Assembly: GCF_004000905.1 (NCBI RefSeq)
Contig: NZ_BIMD01000002.1
Coordinates: forward strand, 124,001 to 188,000
Origin: Paenibacillus humicus NBRC 102415
GTDB taxonomy: Bacteria > Bacillota > Bacilli > Paenibacillales > Paenibacillaceae
Reading direction: 5' to 3'
DNA length: 64,000 bases
The notes under the pieces are model-generated. The model saw nothing but the letters and a program-made list of their open reading frames with translations, made no database searches and was not told where the DNA came from. Shown here piece by piece: positions 61,475 through 64,000 of the stretch (positions are counted from its first letter, which is position 1; each line of letters starts with the position of its first letter). The translations under genes and the position numbers were made by a program.

Positions 61475-61936
61475 ATGAAGGAGCAACGGTCCGGAGCCGC
61501 TGAAGACAGCGCGCTCACCGTCATCTACGACGGCCAGTGCAACCTCTGCCTCGCCTCGGTCGACAGGCTGGGCCGACTGGGCTCGCGGGCGGAGCTGAAG
61601 TTTGTTCCGTTGCAGAATCTGGACCGGCTCCAGGGCCGGGCCGCCGAGCGGTTACTGGACATCGACGCGGAAGCGCTGAGGGACAGGATGCATGTCGTTG
61701 ACGGCGCAGGGCGCTTGTATGCGGGCAGCGACGCCGTCGTGCGCATCCTGCGCACGGTTCCTGGCTTCGGTCCGGCAGGCTGGCTGTACCGGCTGCCGGG
61801 CATGAGCCGTCTTGGAGACCGGATTTATCGCTACATCGCCAAACGCCGCTATGACTGGTTCGGGAAGGCGGACGAAGCCTGTTCCCCGGATGGATGCCGC
61901 ATTCCCCCCGAGGACCGTACCGACAAGACCCTGTAA
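61475..61936 (+). CDS. DCC (DUF393) thiol-disulfide oxidoreductase-like protein
   Basis: 153 residues from ATG after AAGGGAGGA; a start at 61430 would overlap ruvB. The DCC motif YDGQCNLCLASVDRL (~19-33) carries CxxC in a thioredoxin-like setting; family members are predicted oxidoreductases of unknown substrate. A conserved-looking GWLYRLPGMSRLGDRIY helix lies near residues 105-121. Present next to ruvB in related genomes. Confidence 0.88.
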   Translation: MKEQRSGAAEDSALTVIYDGQCNLCLASVDRLGRLGSRAELKFVPLQNLDRLQGRAAERLLDIDAEALRDRMHVVDGAGRLYAGSDAVVRILRTVPGFGPAGWLYRLPGMSRLGDRIYRYIAKRRYDWFGKADEACSPDGCRIPPEDRTDKTL

Positions 61937-61998
61937 GGTGCCCGCCTGCACGCCGGCCGACGGCCGCGAGCCGGCGGAGCACACGGAAGGAGAGAACC

Positions 61999-64000
61999 AT
62001 GAACAGACCGATAGCCCGAATTCTCCCCAAAGGCCTGCTGGCAGCCGCCGTTCTGGGCGGCTGCCTCTACTTGCCTCCCAAGGCGGAAGCGGACGGGATC
62101 GAGGTCATGGACACGATTCGCGTCGGCTTGTTCATCACCGTACCGAACAAATATACGCTGTCGATTCCGGCCGCAACGTTCAGCTCCGACGGCGGGATAG
62201 CCATCGGCGTCAGCCAAGGGGGAACGGCCAAACCTCTGGCTTTCGCTGTCGGCGGCGCGACTGCCCGGGTAGCCGTGGAGAACTATTCCGTCCTGCTGGG
62301 AGAGAACAGCTCCTTCGCGGCCGCGCTGGCAGTATTCAAAGCCGTGCAGACTGCCGGAGGAAACGCCGTGCTGGAGGCGGTGGACCGCGGGGGCGGCACT
62401 TCCTACCAAGTGTCGGAAGGCTCCTACTCCTCTGCGGCTGCGGCAGGGACCGCTCTTGCCAAATGGAACGCGAACGCGACGGTGAAGGCATTCGGCGGCG
62501 GCGCCTCCGTGCGCGGACCGCTTCACCTGGAGACGGCCGCGTACGCGTCCGAGCAGGAGGCGCGGCTCGCGATGGCCTCGTTCAGCGCTTCCGGAACGGA
62601 TACATTCCTTGCGCTGCGCCCATCGGATTCCGGAACCCGTTATTCCGTCATGGTGGGAGCGGCGGCGGACAGCGCTTCGCTGGAAGCCGTGAAGCTCAAG
62701 CTGGCCGGAATCGCGGAGGCGGCCGGGCTGAAGCAGGCTGCGGCGGGCGATTATCTGCTGCAGCGGAGGGATTTGTCCGTCACCCAGAAGGAAGCGGCGC
62801 CCGGCATGCTGCTGACTTTCCCGGCGGGCACGAAGGCTGTCGTGTTGCCGTCCTCGACCCAAGGCGTGAAACTTGCCGAGCGCTATGCCCGTACATACAG
62901 AGGCCAGTTCGAGTTAAGCAGCTACAACAACGCTCTTGCCGTCATCAACGAGCTTCCGTTCGAGCAGTATCTGTATTCCGTCGTCGGCGGGGAAATGCCC
63001 GGCTCCTGGCCGATCGAGGCGCTCAAGGCGCAAGCCGTGGCCGCCCGCTCGTACGCCGTCTACCAGGGGACCGGCTTCGGCATCGCCCAGGTCGTCGACA
63101 CGACGCTCAGCCAGGCGTACAACGGTGTCGCCTCCGAGAAGGCGACGACCATCAAGGCGGTCGACGATACCAAGGGGCAGGTCATGCTCAGCGGGGGCAA
63201 GCCTGTCGAGGCGGTATTCTCTTCCAGCGCCGGAGGGTACACAGCGGATCCATCCGAAGTATGGGGAAGCAAGGTGCCGTATCTGGCTCCGGTCCAAAGC
63301 CCGGACGATTCTTCCGAGAACGGCCTGTTCAAATGGTACCGGGTCATGGCTCCGAGCGGCGGCACCGGCTTCATCCGGTCCGACACGGCTGACCTGACCG
63401 GCGAGAAGAACGCAGCAGGGGCTGTCATCGCGCGCATCAAGTCCGCCGCTACCAATGTGAGGCCGCTGCCTCTCATCCAGGACGGCGTGAATCCGGTGGA
63501 CAAGCTGGACGCCGGGGCTAAGGTGACGGTGCTGGAGACAGTCGCGCAGTCCAATGAATTCAACTGGATGCGCGGCCCGTTCACCTCGGCCCAGCTGCTG
63601 GATGCCATGAAGGGCAAGACGACCTCGGCCGTATCGGGACCGATTCAGTCGCTGGAGGTCGCCTCGCGCGGACCTTCAGGGCGGGTCATGCAGGTGAACG
63701 TGAACGGCAAAGCCGTTCCGGTCAAGTATCCGGACTCCCTGCGCACCGCGCTTGGCAGCTTGCCGAGCACGCGGTTCGCCATCGAGCCGGCCGGGCAGGT
63801 GTCGCTTCTCGGCGCCGGCGGCGCCTCGGCGGTCAAGGAAACGGGAGCCGCCGTCCAAGTGCTGGGAGCCGGCGGAGCCAAAGCATCGCCATCGGGCGGA
63901 GCGGGCCTGACGGTCATGAACGCCTCCGGAGCCATCCGGCCCGTCTCCGCTTCGCAGACGTGGCTCATCCGGGGAACCGGCAACGGGCACGGCCTCGGAA
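61999..64000 (+). CDS. SpoIID/LytB-domain exported protein, 3' end outside window
   Basis: At least 667 residues, ATG after GGAAGGAGAG. Signal peptide (ILPKGLLAAAVLGGCLYL), two repeats of an SPOR-like region (~75-280), then the SpoIID domain (~290-460: LPFEQYLYSVVGGEMPGSWP, LKAQAVAARSYAVY, VFSSSAGGYTADPSEVWG). The reading frame runs off the end at a GNGHGLG motif typical of the family. SpoIID enzymes cleave glycan strands during engulfment; LytB-type relatives modify amidases in vegetative cells. Which applies is unclear. Confidence 0.93.
   Translation, partial: MNRPIARILPKGLLAAAVLGGCLYLPPKAEADGIEVMDTIRVGLFITVPNKYTLSIPAATFSSDGGIAIGVSQGGTAKPLAFAVGGATARVAVENYSVLLGENSSFAAALAVFKAVQTAGGNAVLEAVDRGGGTSYQVSEGSYSSAAAAGTALAKWNANATVKAFGGGASVRGPLHLETAAYASEQEARLAMASFSASGTDTFLALRPSDSGTRYSVMVGAAADSASLEAVKLKLAGIAEAAGLKQAAAGDYLLQRRDLSVTQKEAAPGMLLTFPAGTKAVVLPSSTQGVKLAERYARTYRGQFELSSYNNALAVINELPFEQYLYSVVGGEMPGSWPIEALKAQAVAARSYAVYQGTGFGIAQVVDTTLSQAYNGVASEKATTIKAVDDTKGQVMLSGGKPVEAVFSSSAGGYTADPSEVWGSKVPYLAPVQSPDDSSENGLFKWYRVMAPSGGTGFIRSDTADLTGEKNAAGAVIARIKSAATNVRPLPLIQDGVNPVDKLDAGAKVTVLETVAQSNEFNWMRGPFTSAQLLDAMKGKTTSAVSGPIQSLEVASRGPSGRVMQVNVNGKAVPVKYPDSLRTALGSLPSTRFAIEPAGQVSLLGAGGASAVKETGAAVQVLGAGGAKASPSGGAGLTVMNASGAIRPVSASQTWLIRGTGNGHGLG

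Noticed and set aside
1-64000. tRNA or rRNA genes
   Set aside because: No cloverleaf with a GGTTCGAATCC-type T-arm or rRNA-like sequence was recognised.

Overview
The window is a junction between two very different DNAs. Positions ~38,134-64,000 are GC-rich (about 60% by eye) chromosome of an endospore-forming Firmicute, most likely Paenibacillaceae. The order maf'-radC-mreBCD-minCD-rodA/ftsW-spoIVFA/FB-rng-rplU-prp-rpmA-spo0B-obgE-pheB-hom-thrB-pheA, then a SafA-like LysM protein, bofC, ruvCAB and a SpoIID/LytB protein, is the Bacillus/Paenibacillus arrangement. The presence of ruvC and the GC content point to Paenibacillus or a relative. Positions 1-~38,133 are AT-rich (about 40% GC) accessory DNA. 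They end at a large serine integrase whose gene runs straight into the 3' end of a truncated maf. I read this as an integrative element inserted in maf, with its right end at ~38,134 and its left end outside the window.

Element layout. Positions 1-9.8 kb carry small helical or unknown proteins (including a tandem paralogue pair), a small serine resolvase, two stand-alone resolvase-like catalytic domains that lack the catalytic serine, and a WG-repeat protein. Positions 10-15.3 kb hold a tight three-gene unit (putative QxK nuclease with a glycine-zipper segment, glycine-zipper membrane protein, CxxCxxCC protein) and a two-gene unit with a clear PD-(D/E)xK nuclease. Positions 15.3-27.8 kb hold a DUF1413-like gene, a conserved element gene with a self-complementary leader, a 721-residue zinc-cluster protein, a type I restriction-modification system with an extra half-size S subunit (order R-S'-M-S), and three XRE-type regulators. 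Positions 28-30.9 kb carry two membrane proteins (one ending in SHOCT) and a secreted copper-amine-oxidase-like protein. Positions 31-36.2 kb hold another PD-(D/E)xK protein, an unknown gene pair and a D5/P4-type replication helicase. The integrase is at 36.3-38.1 kb. No phage structural or conjugation genes are seen, so this looks like a replicative, integrative defence island.

Two element-wide sequence signals stand out. One is a bipartite motif, GAGTTGA-N20-TCAAGAGT, repeated upstream of several element genes. The other is a strongly strand-asymmetric GGGGTA hexamer, about 30 copies on the + strand and none noticed on the other, even inside minus-strand genes.

Chromosomal half. The genes combine cell shape and division (mreBCD, minCD, RodA/FtsW), the sigma-K checkpoint (SpoIVFA, SpoIVFB, BofC), the phosphorelay (Spo0B), spore coat/cortex (SafA-like, SpoIID-like), ribosome assembly (L21, L27, Prp, Obg), aspartate-family and phenylalanine synthesis (PheB/ThrR-like, Hom, ThrB, PheA) and Holliday-junction processing (RuvABC). 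Because maf normally lies upstream of radC-mre, the insertion breaks maf and places the shape operon downstream of the element's integrase.
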